Below, piece after piece: positions 1 through 6,097 of a stretch of DNA of 10,345 nt. This DNA comes from JBDNBY01 sp039767595 (GTDB taxonomy: Bacteria; Pseudomonadota; Alphaproteobacteria; Rhodobacterales; Rhodobacteraceae), in the NCBI GenBank assembly GCA_039767595.1, contig JBDNBY010000188.1:1-10345 (forward strand), read 5' to 3'. Each line of letters opens with the position of its first letter. Position 1 is the first letter of the stretch. A program made the translations under genes and the position numbers. The notes below the pieces were generated by a model. The model had not been told where the DNA came from, did not search any database, and was given only the letters and a program-made list of their open reading frames with translations.

Positions 1-939
1 GGTGTGGACCTCTCTGTTTCTGGGGATACGGCGCTCTCTTCGGTGGATCATGTCTATGACGAGCTGCGGTTGCTCAATGATGAGGCCCTTGCCGCGCGCG
101 CGTTTGAGACGCAAGCTGCGACATTTGCGGGATTGAGTATAGGAGAGCAGTTTGCCTTGCGCGCCGTCGATGTCGAGCCGCAGCCTAATAGTGAGCTGGC
201 CCGCGATACAGTCTTTACCTTTACCTTTGCCCCGACCAAGGGTCTGGTGCTGACATGGCCCGAACGGCTGGGGGACTTTGTGCTGCGCTTTGCCGAAGCC
301 TCGGGTGAGGTTGTGGATGCACGCTATGTCGAGGCAACGGTTGGGCAAGTCGAGATTGATGACGTGCTGCCGTTAACAGCAATGAGCGCGTTTGTGTCCT
401 ATATTCCCGTTGGATTTGATCACATTATTCCCAAAGGGCTGGATCATATTCTATTTGTCATCGGACTATTTCTATTGTCATTCCGGTGGCGTGATTTGCT
501 ATGGCAAATCTCGGCCTTTACCGTTGCGCATACGGTGACATTGGCCATGACATCGCTGGGTATTTTGACGCTGTCGGGCGCGGTGGTTGAGCCGCTGATC
601 GCCGCTTCGATCGCCTATGTGGCATTTGAAAATATCTGGTCCCGCTCGCTTGGCCGAGGGCGGGTGGCCTTGATCTTTGGCTTTGGGCTGTTGCACGGGA
701 TGGGGTTTGCCTCTGTTTTAGGGGATTTTGGATTGCCTGAGGGGCAGTTTATCCCGTCGCTGATCGGATTTAACATCGGCGTTGAGTTGGGGCAGCTGGC
801 TGTTGTGGCCCTATGTTGGGTGCTGTTGGCGCTGCCCTTTGGTCAAAAGGAGTGGTACAGATCAGTTGTGACGATCCCGGCATCGGTGATTATCGGCCTT
901 ATTGGGATCTATTGGGTGATTGAGCGGACGATCTTATAA
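1..939 (+). CDS. HupE/UreJ-family membrane protein (5' end outside the window)
   Basis: The frame is open from base 1, so the true start probably lies upstream; a GTG at 4 is the first possible start inside the window (numbering below is from it). Residues 1-125 form a soluble, probably extracytoplasmic domain. Residues 128-311 hold about six hydrophobic segments (near 146-160, 165-188, 198-212, 221-240, 249-277 and 288-308). The core carries the HupE/UreJ-like pattern of charged or metal-binding residues in membrane segments: D139-H140, D147-H148, H176, E209, H231 and E261. HupE and UreJ proteins are associated with nickel (or cobalt) transport for hydrogenase and urease. This longer, stand-alone type has no hydrogenase or urease genes beside it here, so the transported metal is unknown. 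It ends 156 bp before rpsB, on the same strand. Family assignment is fairly sure; the substrate is not. Confidence 0.75.
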   Translation, partial: GVDLSVSGDTALSSVDHVYDELRLLNDEALAARAFETQAATFAGLSIGEQFALRAVDVEPQPNSELARDTVFTFTFAPTKGLVLTWPERLGDFVLRFAEASGEVVDARYVEATVGQVEIDDVLPLTAMSAFVSYIPVGFDHIIPKGLDHILFVIGLFLLSFRWRDLLWQISAFTVAHTVTLAMTSLGILTLSGAVVEPLIAASIAYVAFENIWSRSLGRGRVALIFGFGLLHGMGFASVLGDFGLPEGQFIPSLIGFNIGVELGQLAVVALCWVLLALPFGQKEWYRSVVTIPASVIIGLIGIYWVIERTIL

Positions 940-1006
940 CCAGCTCTTGCCATTTGCCCAAAGGTGTTCTAAAGCGAGCCTACGAAATCCGCAGGTGTCG
1001 TCGGGC

Positions 1007-1080
1007 ATTGGGACAGACAGCCCCCAATCGTCCACCGGTTGAAGCATTCGCTTTCACAACGGCACCGTGGCATAAACCGG
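1007..1080 (+). promoter_or_regulatory. Structured rpsB 5' leader (candidate S2 autoregulatory region)
   Basis: Several inverted repeats are packed just ahead of rpsB. ATTGGG at 1007-1012 pairs with CCCAAT at 1023-1028. CCGGTT at 1035-1040 pairs with AACCGG at 1075-1080, which lies directly against the ribosome binding site. Between these two arms is a small hairpin, AAGC at 1042-1045 with GCTT at 1050-1053. In E. coli the S2 protein represses rpsB-tsf through the leader, but no alphaproteobacterial equivalent is known to me. The pairing is seen in the sequence; the regulatory role is inferred. No convincing sigma-70 promoter was found in 940-1006. Confidence 0.35.
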
Positions 1081-1082
1081 AA

Positions 1083-1087
1083 AAGGA
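1083..1087 (+). promoter_or_regulatory. Ribosome binding site deciding the rpsB start
   Basis: AAGGA lies 8 nt before the ATG at 1096 but only 2 nt before the in-frame ATG at 1090. The 1096 start is therefore favoured, which also gives the family's usual MALPEF N-terminus. Confidence 0.7.
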
Positions 1088-1095
1088 TAATGAAC

Positions 1096-1851
1096 ATGGC
1101 TCTTCCTGAGTTCACCATGCGCCAATTGCTTGAAGCAGGCGTTCACTTTGGTCACCAAACACAGCGTTGGAACCCACGCATGTCACAGTATATCTATGGT
1201 TCGCGCAATGGCATCCACATCATGGATCTAACACAAACGGCCCCAATGCTTGAACAAGCGTTGAAAGTTGTGCGTGACACAGTTTCCAAAGGTGGCCGCG
1301 TACTTTTTGTTGGCACAAAACGCCAAGCGGCGGCTCCTGTCGCAGAAGCAGCAGAGAAATGCGCACAGTATTACATGAACCACCGCTGGCTCGGTGGGAC
1401 GCTGACAAACTGGAAAACAGTGTCACAATCTATCTCACGTCTAAAAGCGATTGACGAAGCTTTGGGGCATGGCGCAGAAGGCCTGACTAAAAAAGAACGT
1501 CTCGGAATGGAGCGTGAGCAAGACAAGCTGCAAGCGTCATTGGGCGGTATTTCAGAAATGGGCGGCACGCCTGAGCTGCTGTTCGTCATCGACGTAAACA
1601 AAGAAGCCCTCGCCATCGCGGAAGCCAACAAATTGGGTATCCCAGTTGTGGCTGTTGTTGACACGAACTGTAACCCAGCTGGCGTTGATTACATCATCCC
1701 AGGTAACGACGACGCGGCACGCGCGATTTCGCTCTATTGCGATTTGGTGACACGGGCTGCGCTTGATGGCATGTCCGCTCAGATGAATGCGGCCGGTGTT
1801 GATGTTGGTGCACTAGAAGAAGCGCCAGCAGAAGAAGCGGTCGCTGAGTAA
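1096..1851 (+). CDS. rpsB: 30S ribosomal protein S2
   Basis: This is a 251-residue S2, of normal family length. The N-terminal block LLEAGVHFGHQTQRWNPRM (11-29) is the classic S2 start region. The first family signature appears as VLFVGTKRQA (69-78), and the second includes DTNCNP (189-194) and VDYIIPGNDDA (197-207). S2 binds the 16S rRNA at the head-body junction of the small subunit and is needed for S1 attachment. The C-terminus ends in an acidic, alanine-rich tail (EEAPAEEAVAE, 241-251), as is common in alphaproteobacteria. Upstream in-frame ATGs at 1039 and 1090 are less likely starts because the ribosome binding site is spaced for 1096. It is followed by tsf on the same strand, the classic rpsB-tsf order. 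Confidence 0.98.
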   Translation: MALPEFTMRQLLEAGVHFGHQTQRWNPRMSQYIYGSRNGIHIMDLTQTAPMLEQALKVVRDTVSKGGRVLFVGTKRQAAAPVAEAAEKCAQYYMNHRWLGGTLTNWKTVSQSISRLKAIDEALGHGAEGLTKKERLGMEREQDKLQASLGGISEMGGTPELLFVIDVNKEALAIAEANKLGIPVVAVVDTNCNPAGVDYIIPGNDDAARAISLYCDLVTRAALDGMSAQMNAAGVDVGALEEAPAEEAVAE

Positions 1852-1870
1852 ACTCAGATCAAGGATAAAG

Positions 1871-1890
1871 GGCGCGGTATCTGCCGCGCC
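1871..1890 (+). terminator. GC-rich hairpin between rpsB and tsf (possible attenuator)
   Basis: A perfect 7-bp stem, GGCGCGG (1871-1877) with CCGCGCC (1884-1890), closes a 6-nt loop 19 nt after the rpsB stop. It is followed by a weak T-rich stretch containing TTTT at 1897-1900. The poor T tract suggests partial termination, RNA processing or 3'-end protection, not full termination, allowing different rpsB and tsf levels. The tsf ribosome binding site lies 17 nt further on. Confidence 0.5.
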
Positions 1891-1906
1891 TGATGATTTT
1901 GAATTT

Positions 1907-1912
1907 AAGGAG
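1907..1912 (+). promoter_or_regulatory. Ribosome binding site deciding the tsf start
   Basis: AAGGAG lies 6 nt before the ATG at 1919 and 3 nt before the adjacent in-frame ATG at 1916. The second ATG, giving the family's MAIT N-terminus, is favoured. Confidence 0.7.
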
Positions 1913-1918
1913 AAGATG

Positions 1919-2794
1919 ATGGCGATTACAGCATCAATGGTGAAAGACCTGCGCGAACAAACTGGCGTTGGCATGATGGACGCGAAAAAAGCGTTGACTG
2001 AAAATGACGGCGACATGGAAGCAGCCATCGATTGGTTGCGGACCAAAGGTCTCGCGAAAGCCGCTAAGAAATCAGGCCGCACAGCAGCCGAAGGCCTCGT
2101 TGGTGTCAAAGTTGAAGGCGGCAAAGGCGTCGCTTTGGAAGTTAACTCAGAGACTGACTTTGTTGGTAAAAACGCAGAGTTCCAACAGATGGTTGCCTCA
2201 TTCACAGCCGCAGCGATGAACGTCGCAAGCGTTGAAGATTTGATGGGCGCGTCAGTTGAAGGCGGCACGGTTCAAGACGTTTTGACAAACAAAATCGCGA
2301 CTGTCGGTGAAAACATGCAAGTGCGCCGCATGGCCACTGTTGAAGGCGACACAGTTGCCTCTTATGTGCACAATGCCGCAGCTGATGGCATGGGCAACAT
2401 TGGTGTTCTCGTGGCTCTTAAGGGCGATAACGAAGCATTCGGCCGCCAAGTTGCCATGCACATCGCCGCCGCTGCGCCGCAGTCATTGTCAGCGGATGAC
2501 CTAGATCCTGCCGTGATCGAGCGTGAACGCGCTGTTTTGACAGAACAAGCCCGCGAATCTGGTAAGCCTGAGCAAGTGATCGAAAAGATGATCGAAGGCC
2601 GTATTAAGAAATTCTTTGCAGAAGTGACACTTTTGGGTCAGGCATTTGTTGTCAACCCTGACCTCACTGTTGAACAAGCGGCTAAAGAGGCCGGTGTTGA
2701 AATCCTCGGTTATGCCCGCGTCCAAGTTGGCGAAGGCATTGAGAAAAAAGAAGAAGATTTCGCAGCAGAAGTTGCAAAAGTCGCACAAGGCTAA
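1919..2794 (+). CDS. tsf: Elongation factor Ts
   Basis: EF-Ts is the guanine-nucleotide exchange factor that removes GDP from EF-Tu during translation elongation. The protein is 291 residues, within the normal bacterial range. The N-terminal UBA-like domain carries VKDLREQTGVGMMDAKKAL (8-26), a highly conserved EF-Ts segment. The core motif TDFV (79-82), which contacts the EF-Tu nucleotide-binding site, is intact. GENMQVRR (130-137) marks the dimerisation/core domain, and the C-terminal module ends with EILGYARVQVGEGIEKKEEDF (split here: EILGYARVQV 261-270, GEGIEKKEEDF 271-281). It sits 67 nt downstream of rpsB on the same strand and is probably co-transcribed with it, subject to the intervening hairpin. 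No pyrH or frr follows; the next gene is convergent. Confidence 0.98.
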   Translation: MAITASMVKDLREQTGVGMMDAKKALTENDGDMEAAIDWLRTKGLAKAAKKSGRTAAEGLVGVKVEGGKGVALEVNSETDFVGKNAEFQQMVASFTAAAMNVASVEDLMGASVEGGTVQDVLTNKIATVGENMQVRRMATVEGDTVASYVHNAAADGMGNIGVLVALKGDNEAFGRQVAMHIAAAAPQSLSADDLDPAVIERERAVLTEQARESGKPEQVIEKMIEGRIKKFFAEVTLLGQAFVVNPDLTVEQAAKEAGVEILGYARVQVGEGIEKKEEDFAAEVAKVAQG

Positions 2795-2814
2795 GCCAAA
2801 CGCGATACAAAAAA

Positions 2815-2842
2815 GGCGCTCGCTATTTTCATAGCGAGCGCC
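2815..2842 (-). terminator. 12-bp perfect hairpin after tsf, with its T tract only on the minus strand
   Basis: GGCGCTCGCTAT (2815-2826) pairs without mismatch with ATAGCGAGCGCC (2831-2842) around a TTTC loop, 20 nt after the tsf stop. On the plus strand six A residues precede it (2809-2814) and no T run follows. Read on the minus strand, the stem is followed at once by six T residues. As an intrinsic terminator it is therefore best formed for transcripts coming from luxR, whose stop is 266 nt away. For tsf it could still stabilise or partly stop the transcript. Confidence 0.7.
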
Positions 2843-3107
2843 AAACGCTGTACATACATGGGGGAGTACTGCGTTAAAGAAGGCTCTGATGCCTATACCA
2901 TCTCCACTTCTGTCGTGGTGACCATAGCATTGAAATCACAATGATAGTTTCCCACCCAAGTCCCCAGGACAATCCTGCTCTCACGAGACAATCTACGGGT
3001 ATCATACTCGCCTTTTTCGGGAAAGTGAGGGATACCCGACCTTTGGGCGTTTTTTCTACAAAAATGAAACTTGAAATCCGTCGACATATGTCAGTACCAG
3101 ACGCAAA
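2843..3107. other. Gene-poor gap between tsf and luxR
   Basis: No convincing gene is seen here. A 64-codon minus-strand reading frame (2893-3087) lacks recognisable features and overlaps the structured segment at 2996-3055. A small inverted repeat, CATTG (2928-2932) with CAATG (2939-2943), and the larger hairpin at 2996-3038 are the only structures noted. A repeat, GACGCA (3100-3105) with TGCGTC (3117-3122), spans the luxR stop codon. Confidence 0.5.
2996..3055 (+). terminator. Extended hairpin followed by a T6 run (possible terminator or small-RNA 3' end)
   Basis: CGGGTATC (2996-3003) pairs perfectly with GATACCCG (3031-3038). Inside it CTC (3007-3009) pairs with GAG (3027-3029) and CTTT (3012-3015) with AAAG (3022-3025), leaving a TTCGGG apical loop. 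Six T residues follow at 3050-3055, 11 nt beyond the stem, which is farther than usual for an intrinsic terminator. It may be a back-up stop for tsf transcripts, since the nearer hairpin lacks a plus-strand T tract, or the 3' part of an unannotated small RNA. Confidence 0.35.
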
Positions 3108-3890
3108 TTACTTGTCTGCGTCCTCAGGTAGAAAGAGCTGATTCAATTGCATCGCTTTGAGGACAGCCTGCGCAGTTGTCACGACATTCAAGGCATTGCG
3201 CGCATTTCTCAGGTGTTTTTCAATCATGGTTTGGGATTTGCCCAAAATCTCGGAAATCTCCGACAGGGTTTTGCCGTCGGCCGTCCATTCCAAGACTTCG
3301 CGTTGTTTGGGAGTGAGCAGTGATGATTGATAAAGTCCCAAGGGCAGGGTGAGCATTTTTAAATGCGCGAAATTACAAATGGAGACAATAGTTTCGCCAT
3401 TCGAAATCCAAATGTCTTCAACATCTTGTTGCGATAATCCAGGCTTGGCGCAGAGTGAAATTGCCCCGCGCGCACGCTCTGAGACTGATTTGAAACTCAC
3501 AGTGTAACCTGTGAGCACGCCAAAGCGTTCGTTTGTTTTCATAACTTCAAGAGCTTTAGGGTCGTTAAGCTCCTTGCTGACACGTTGAATCTCTGCCCAG
3601 CTGATGGCGCCCGTGTTTCGCATAGCCCAGTTGATCAAGGGCGCGTGTTTTATCTGAAGATCTTTGAAATAGGCGTCCAAATACTCTTTGTCATGATTGG
3701 AAAAAATAATGAAATCCGTTTCAGCGCCCAGGTGGCCCGTTCGAACTGACGTATAAAATGAAAAACCATACAGACAGCGATCAAATCCAAAGCGCGCCAT
3801 TTGACGGCGCCATACATCCCAAAGATCTTTTGCGTTCTCTGCGCTTGCAATGGCAAGAAAGGTTTCATTTGCGAATTTGGCGTTTGTCAT
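3108..3890 (-). CDS. LuxR-family transcriptional regulator with autoinducer-binding-type domain
   Basis: The 260-residue protein has the two-domain plan of quorum-sensing LuxR regulators. An N-terminal autoinducer-binding-type domain (about 10-165) is followed by a GerE/LuxR helix-turn-helix (192-255) with LTPKQREVLEW, ISEILGKSQTMIEKHLRNAR and AQAVLKAM. By spacing with TraR, the pocket positions Y61, P71, W85 and G113 correspond to Y74, P84, W98 and G128 here. W57 and D70, which contact the lactone and amide of acyl-homoserine lactones, correspond to Y70 and A83. The ligand may therefore be non-canonical or absent. No luxI is in the window, so it looks like a LuxR solo. No clear Shine-Dalgarno precedes the ATG at 3890. 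The upstream region carries a palindrome and a CtrA-type site. Family is sure; ligand and targets are unknown. Confidence 0.9.
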   Translation of the reverse strand: MTNAKFANETFLAIASAENAKDLWDVWRRQMARFGFDRCLYGFSFYTSVRTGHLGAETDFIIFSNHDKEYLDAYFKDLQIKHAPLINWAMRNTGAISWAEIQRVSKELNDPKALEVMKTNERFGVLTGYTVSFKSVSERARGAISLCAKPGLSQQDVEDIWISNGETIVSICNFAHLKMLTLPLGLYQSSLLTPKQREVLEWTADGKTLSEISEILGKSQTMIEKHLRNARNALNVVTTAQAVLKAMQLNQLFLPEDADK

Positions 3891-3951
3891 AGGTGTTCGT
3901 AGGTTGTTGATATTACTCTAGAACTAAACCTTAGCATGATTGATTTGGCGG

Positions 3952-3968
3952 GTAAATTCGCAATTTAC
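3952..3968. promoter_or_regulatory. 17-bp palindrome upstream of luxR (candidate operator)
   Basis: GTAAATT, a CGC spacer, then AATTTAC form a perfect 7-3-7 inverted repeat, 61 bp before the luxR start. Its size and position fit a dimeric regulator site, possibly bound by the LuxR protein itself, though the sequence is not a standard lux box. It is followed by direct repeats of GCGAACA at 3969-3975 and 3986-3992, and an inverted copy of their core (TGTTCG) sits at 3894-3899. Confidence 0.4.
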
Positions 3969-4009
3969 GCGAACAAGAGCTGTTAGCGAACACAGGTTAA
4001 TCACATAAT

Positions 4010-4024
4010 TTAACATAACATTAA
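4010..4024. promoter_or_regulatory. CtrA-type binding site (TTAA-N7-TTAA) upstream of luxR
   Basis: TTAACATAACATTAA is an exact match to the alphaproteobacterial CtrA consensus TTAA-N7-TTAA. It lies 119 bp upstream of the luxR start and 36 bp beyond the rlmE stop. A third TTAA half-site is at 3997-4000. The segment is AT-rich, so a chance match is possible, but the position in the only non-coding gap of this block supports a regulatory role. Confidence 0.5.
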
Positions 4025-4060
4025 TTATGGGATTGCCGAGCTAGCTGATGGAACGACAGA

Positions 4061-4795
4061 TTACGCGCCCTGATCGCTATATTGATTGTCCCCTCTAAAT
4101 CCGCGCGCAATTACAAATTTTTCTGAACTGTCAGCGCGCGACGATGGTGGTTTGAAGTGGTGAACTGTTTTGAAGTTTTTCTTGAGCATATGTTGCAGGT
4201 CATTCTCGGCGCCACCAGCGAGGACTTTGGCAACAAATGTTCCGTTGGGCGCCAAAATATCAAGCGATAGATAGGCCGCGGCTTCGCAAAGTGCCATGAT
4301 CTTAAGGTGATCGGTTTGCTTGTGACCTGTGGAGGATGCCGCCATGTCGGACATCACGACATCGGCGCTTCCGCCCAACCACTCTTTGATTTTCTCATCA
4401 GCGTCATCGGATAAGAAATCCATTTGGAAAATATCGGCACCTGGTATTGGATCGACTTCTTGCAAATCGATGCCAATGATTTTGCCTTGTGATTTTCCTT
4501 TTTTCTCACCAAGGGCGTTGATCCGCGGCACTGAGATTTGGCACCATCCGCCTGGCGCGCATCCCAAATCGACCACTTTGGCGCCTGGTAGGAGAAAACG
4601 ATATTTATCGTCTATTTCCATGATTTTAAAGGCCGCCCTGCCCCGATAGCCTTCGTCATTGGCGCGGCGCACATAGGGATCATTGAGCTGCCGTTGCAGC
4701 CATTTTACCTGTGATACCGTGCGCCCGCGCGCAGATTTGACTTTGACTTTGAGGTCACGTTGTCCGCGACCCGAGCTTTTGGGAGGGTTGGCCAT
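4061..4795 (-). CDS. rlmE: 23S rRNA (uridine-2'-O-)-methyltransferase RlmE (FtsJ/RrmJ)
   Basis: RlmE methylates the ribose 2'-O of U2552 (E. coli numbering) in the A loop of 23S rRNA within the 50S subunit, using S-adenosylmethionine. The 244-residue protein has the FtsJ Rossmann fold. The SAM-binding motif is DLGCAPGGW (76-84). The K-D-K-E catalytic set is visible as K57 (RAAFKIMEID), D150 (VVMSDMAA), K190 (FVAKVLAGG) and E225 (SSEKFVIARGF). A basic N-terminal extension (1-30, with RGQRDLKVKVK) makes it longer than the roughly 209-residue E. coli enzyme, as is common in alphaproteobacteria. Its ATG overlaps the stop of the upstream ppx gene by one base (TAATG), so the two are very likely translationally coupled. 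No intrinsic terminator is visible between it and luxR. Confidence 0.96.
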   Translation of the reverse strand: MANPPKSSGRGQRDLKVKVKSARGRTVSQVKWLQRQLNDPYVRRANDEGYRGRAAFKIMEIDDKYRFLLPGAKVVDLGCAPGGWCQISVPRINALGEKKGKSQGKIIGIDLQEVDPIPGADIFQMDFLSDDADEKIKEWLGGSADVVMSDMAASSTGHKQTDHLKIMALCEAAAYLSLDILAPNGTFVAKVLAGGAENDLQHMLKKNFKTVHHFKPPSSRADSSEKFVIARGFRGDNQYSDQGA

Positions 4796-5907
4796 TAAAT
4801 TGTATCATCCAATACTGAATCAGCGCACATCATCGCATAGAGAATCCCCTCGCGTAACCCACGATCCGCAACAGAGAGCCGATCTGTGGGCCAACAGCGC
4901 AAGAGCGCCTGCAAAATCGCGGCCCCAGACATGATCAAGGTGTGCCGATCTTGGCCAATGCGGGGATCATTACGCCGACCCGCTGGGCCAAGGCGCAGGT
5001 ACTCATGAATAACTCGGTCAATTTGCGCCGATGTCATCCGCAGCCCGTCAACACGGGACCGATCATAGCGTTTAAGGCCCAAATGCGACGCCGCCACCGT
5101 TGTGACAGTGCCCGATGTACCAATAATTTGAAACCCTTCTCGCGGTTGCTCATTCGCATAAGGCGTGAAGGATGATAAATTTTCCTCAAAGAACCAAGAC
5201 ATTAGAGCAAACCGTGCACCGTCATCGGTGACATCATTGAAATGATCGCGCAATGTCGCCACGCCCAGCGGAACAGAGATCCAATCCACCACTTTTGCCA
5301 CGGGAAAGGGACTGTCTTTTTGGTGAAACCCTGCATAAAGGCGCATCACGGATTTGGCGCGATCCATCGGCGGCACTGCGGTCAGATCAAGCCAGACCAA
5401 CTCGGTTGAGCCGCCACCAATATCGACGACCAACAACTGCTCGGTCTTTTTTGACACCAGCGACCCGCATGAGATAACTGCAAGGCGCGCCTCTTCTTCT
5501 GGTGTGATAACTTCGAGTGAGAGGCCAAGCTCTTTTTTCACAGATTTGATGAAGTATTTTGCATTCTCTGCACGGCGGCACGCCTCGGTCGCGACAAGGC
5601 GCATCCGTTTGACGTTGTGCCGTTCAAGCTTTTGCTGGCAAATGCGAATAGCTTGCAGTGCGCGATCCATCGAATTGCGGCTCAGCCGGCCACGTTTTTC
5701 TAGCCCGTATCCCAATTGGACCGACTTCGAAAAACTATCCACGACATGCAGGCTCGACCCTTTGGGCTGAGCGATCAACATGCGGCAGCTATTTGTCCCC
5801 AAATCGAGCGCACCATATAGGTCCGCGGGATCGATCCGAGGTTGCGAAAGCCGCGCCTCAACCACATGGGGAGGTTCGCGGCGTCGCGCTGGACGCTTGG
5901 GCGCCAT
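4795..5907 (-). CDS. Ppx/GppA-family phosphatase (exopolyphosphatase / pppGpp phosphohydrolase)
   Basis: This family removes terminal phosphates from inorganic polyphosphate and/or converts pppGpp to ppGpp, linking phosphate storage and the stringent response. The 370-residue protein shows the ASKHA-fold phosphate loops: ALDLGTNSCRMLIA (33-46), VDIGGGSTEL (161-170) and GTSGTVTT (263-270). The acidic segment TPEEEARLA (135-143) contains the expected catalytic glutamate. It matches the short, roughly 300-residue catalytic core (domains I and II), without the long C-terminal HD-like region of E. coli PPX. A basic N-terminal extension (1-30) precedes the core. An AAGGAGGG ribosome binding site lies 6 nt before the ATG at 5907. 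It heads an operon with rlmE. Whether polyphosphate or pppGpp is the main substrate cannot be read from sequence, so no symbol is given. Confidence 0.93.
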   Translation of the reverse strand: MAPKRPARRREPPHVVEARLSQPRIDPADLYGALDLGTNSCRMLIAQPKGSSLHVVDSFSKSVQLGYGLEKRGRLSRNSMDRALQAIRICQQKLERHNVKRMRLVATEACRRAENAKYFIKSVKKELGLSLEVITPEEEARLAVISCGSLVSKKTEQLLVVDIGGGSTELVWLDLTAVPPMDRAKSVMRLYAGFHQKDSPFPVAKVVDWISVPLGVATLRDHFNDVTDDGARFALMSWFFEENLSSFTPYANEQPREGFQIIGTSGTVTTVAASHLGLKRYDRSRVDGLRMTSAQIDRVIHEYLRLGPAGRRNDPRIGQDRHTLIMSGAAILQALLRCWPTDRLSVADRGLREGILYAMMCADSVLDDTI

Positions 5908-5913
5908 AGCACG

Positions 5914-5921
5914 CCCTCCTT
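5914..5921 (-). promoter_or_regulatory. Strong ribosome binding site of the ppx-rlmE operon
   Basis: On the minus strand this reads AAGGAGGG, close to a full anti-16S match, 6 nt before the ppx ATG. It supports the 5907 start and suggests efficient translation. Confidence 0.8.
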
Positions 5922-5936
5922 TTTACACTTGCCTCT

Positions 5937-5965
5937 AGGATAGGAATGAACGGGTCAAGTTGCAA
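5937..5965 (-). promoter_or_regulatory. Candidate sigma-70 promoter for ppx-rlmE
   Basis: On the minus strand TTGCAA (5960-5965) and TATCCT (5937-5942) are separated by 17 bp, each matching four of six consensus bases. Transcription would start near 5930, giving a leader of about 22 nt that includes the ribosome binding site. The fit of spacing and position is good; the motif matches are moderate. Confidence 0.45.
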
Positions 5966-6097
5966 GCTTTGAGTTGCGTCTCTTTGTCTAACGTCAAGGA
6001 ATGGCGAAGGTCGCTGTGATTGTCTTAATTGTCGATATCAAGCCGCCTTTGCGATCTTGCTTTGCATAGGGTGAGGCAACATATAAGGATTCGGATC

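Noticed and set aside
947..975. TTGCCA-N17-TAAAGC as an rpsB promoter
   Set aside because: The -10 hexamer is poor; a strong rpsB promoter should look better, so it was not called.
2893..3087. A 64-codon minus-strand reading frame in the tsf-luxR gap
   Set aside because: No recognisable motif or ribosome binding site was seen, and it overlaps a structured segment.
3895..3909. LexA-like box GTTC-N7-GTTG upstream of luxR
   Set aside because: It matches only seven of eight consensus bases and sits almost on the start codon; a chance match is likely.
3910..3915. TAATAT (minus strand) as a luxR -10 box
   Set aside because: No -35-like hexamer lies at 16-18 bp spacing, so a sigma-70 promoter cannot be supported.
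6029..6097. N-terminal extension of the small 'virulence factor' protein from an upstream ATG
   Set aside because: The extra residues look unlike the family, there is no ribosome binding site at 6029, and 6098 has a well-spaced AAGGA.
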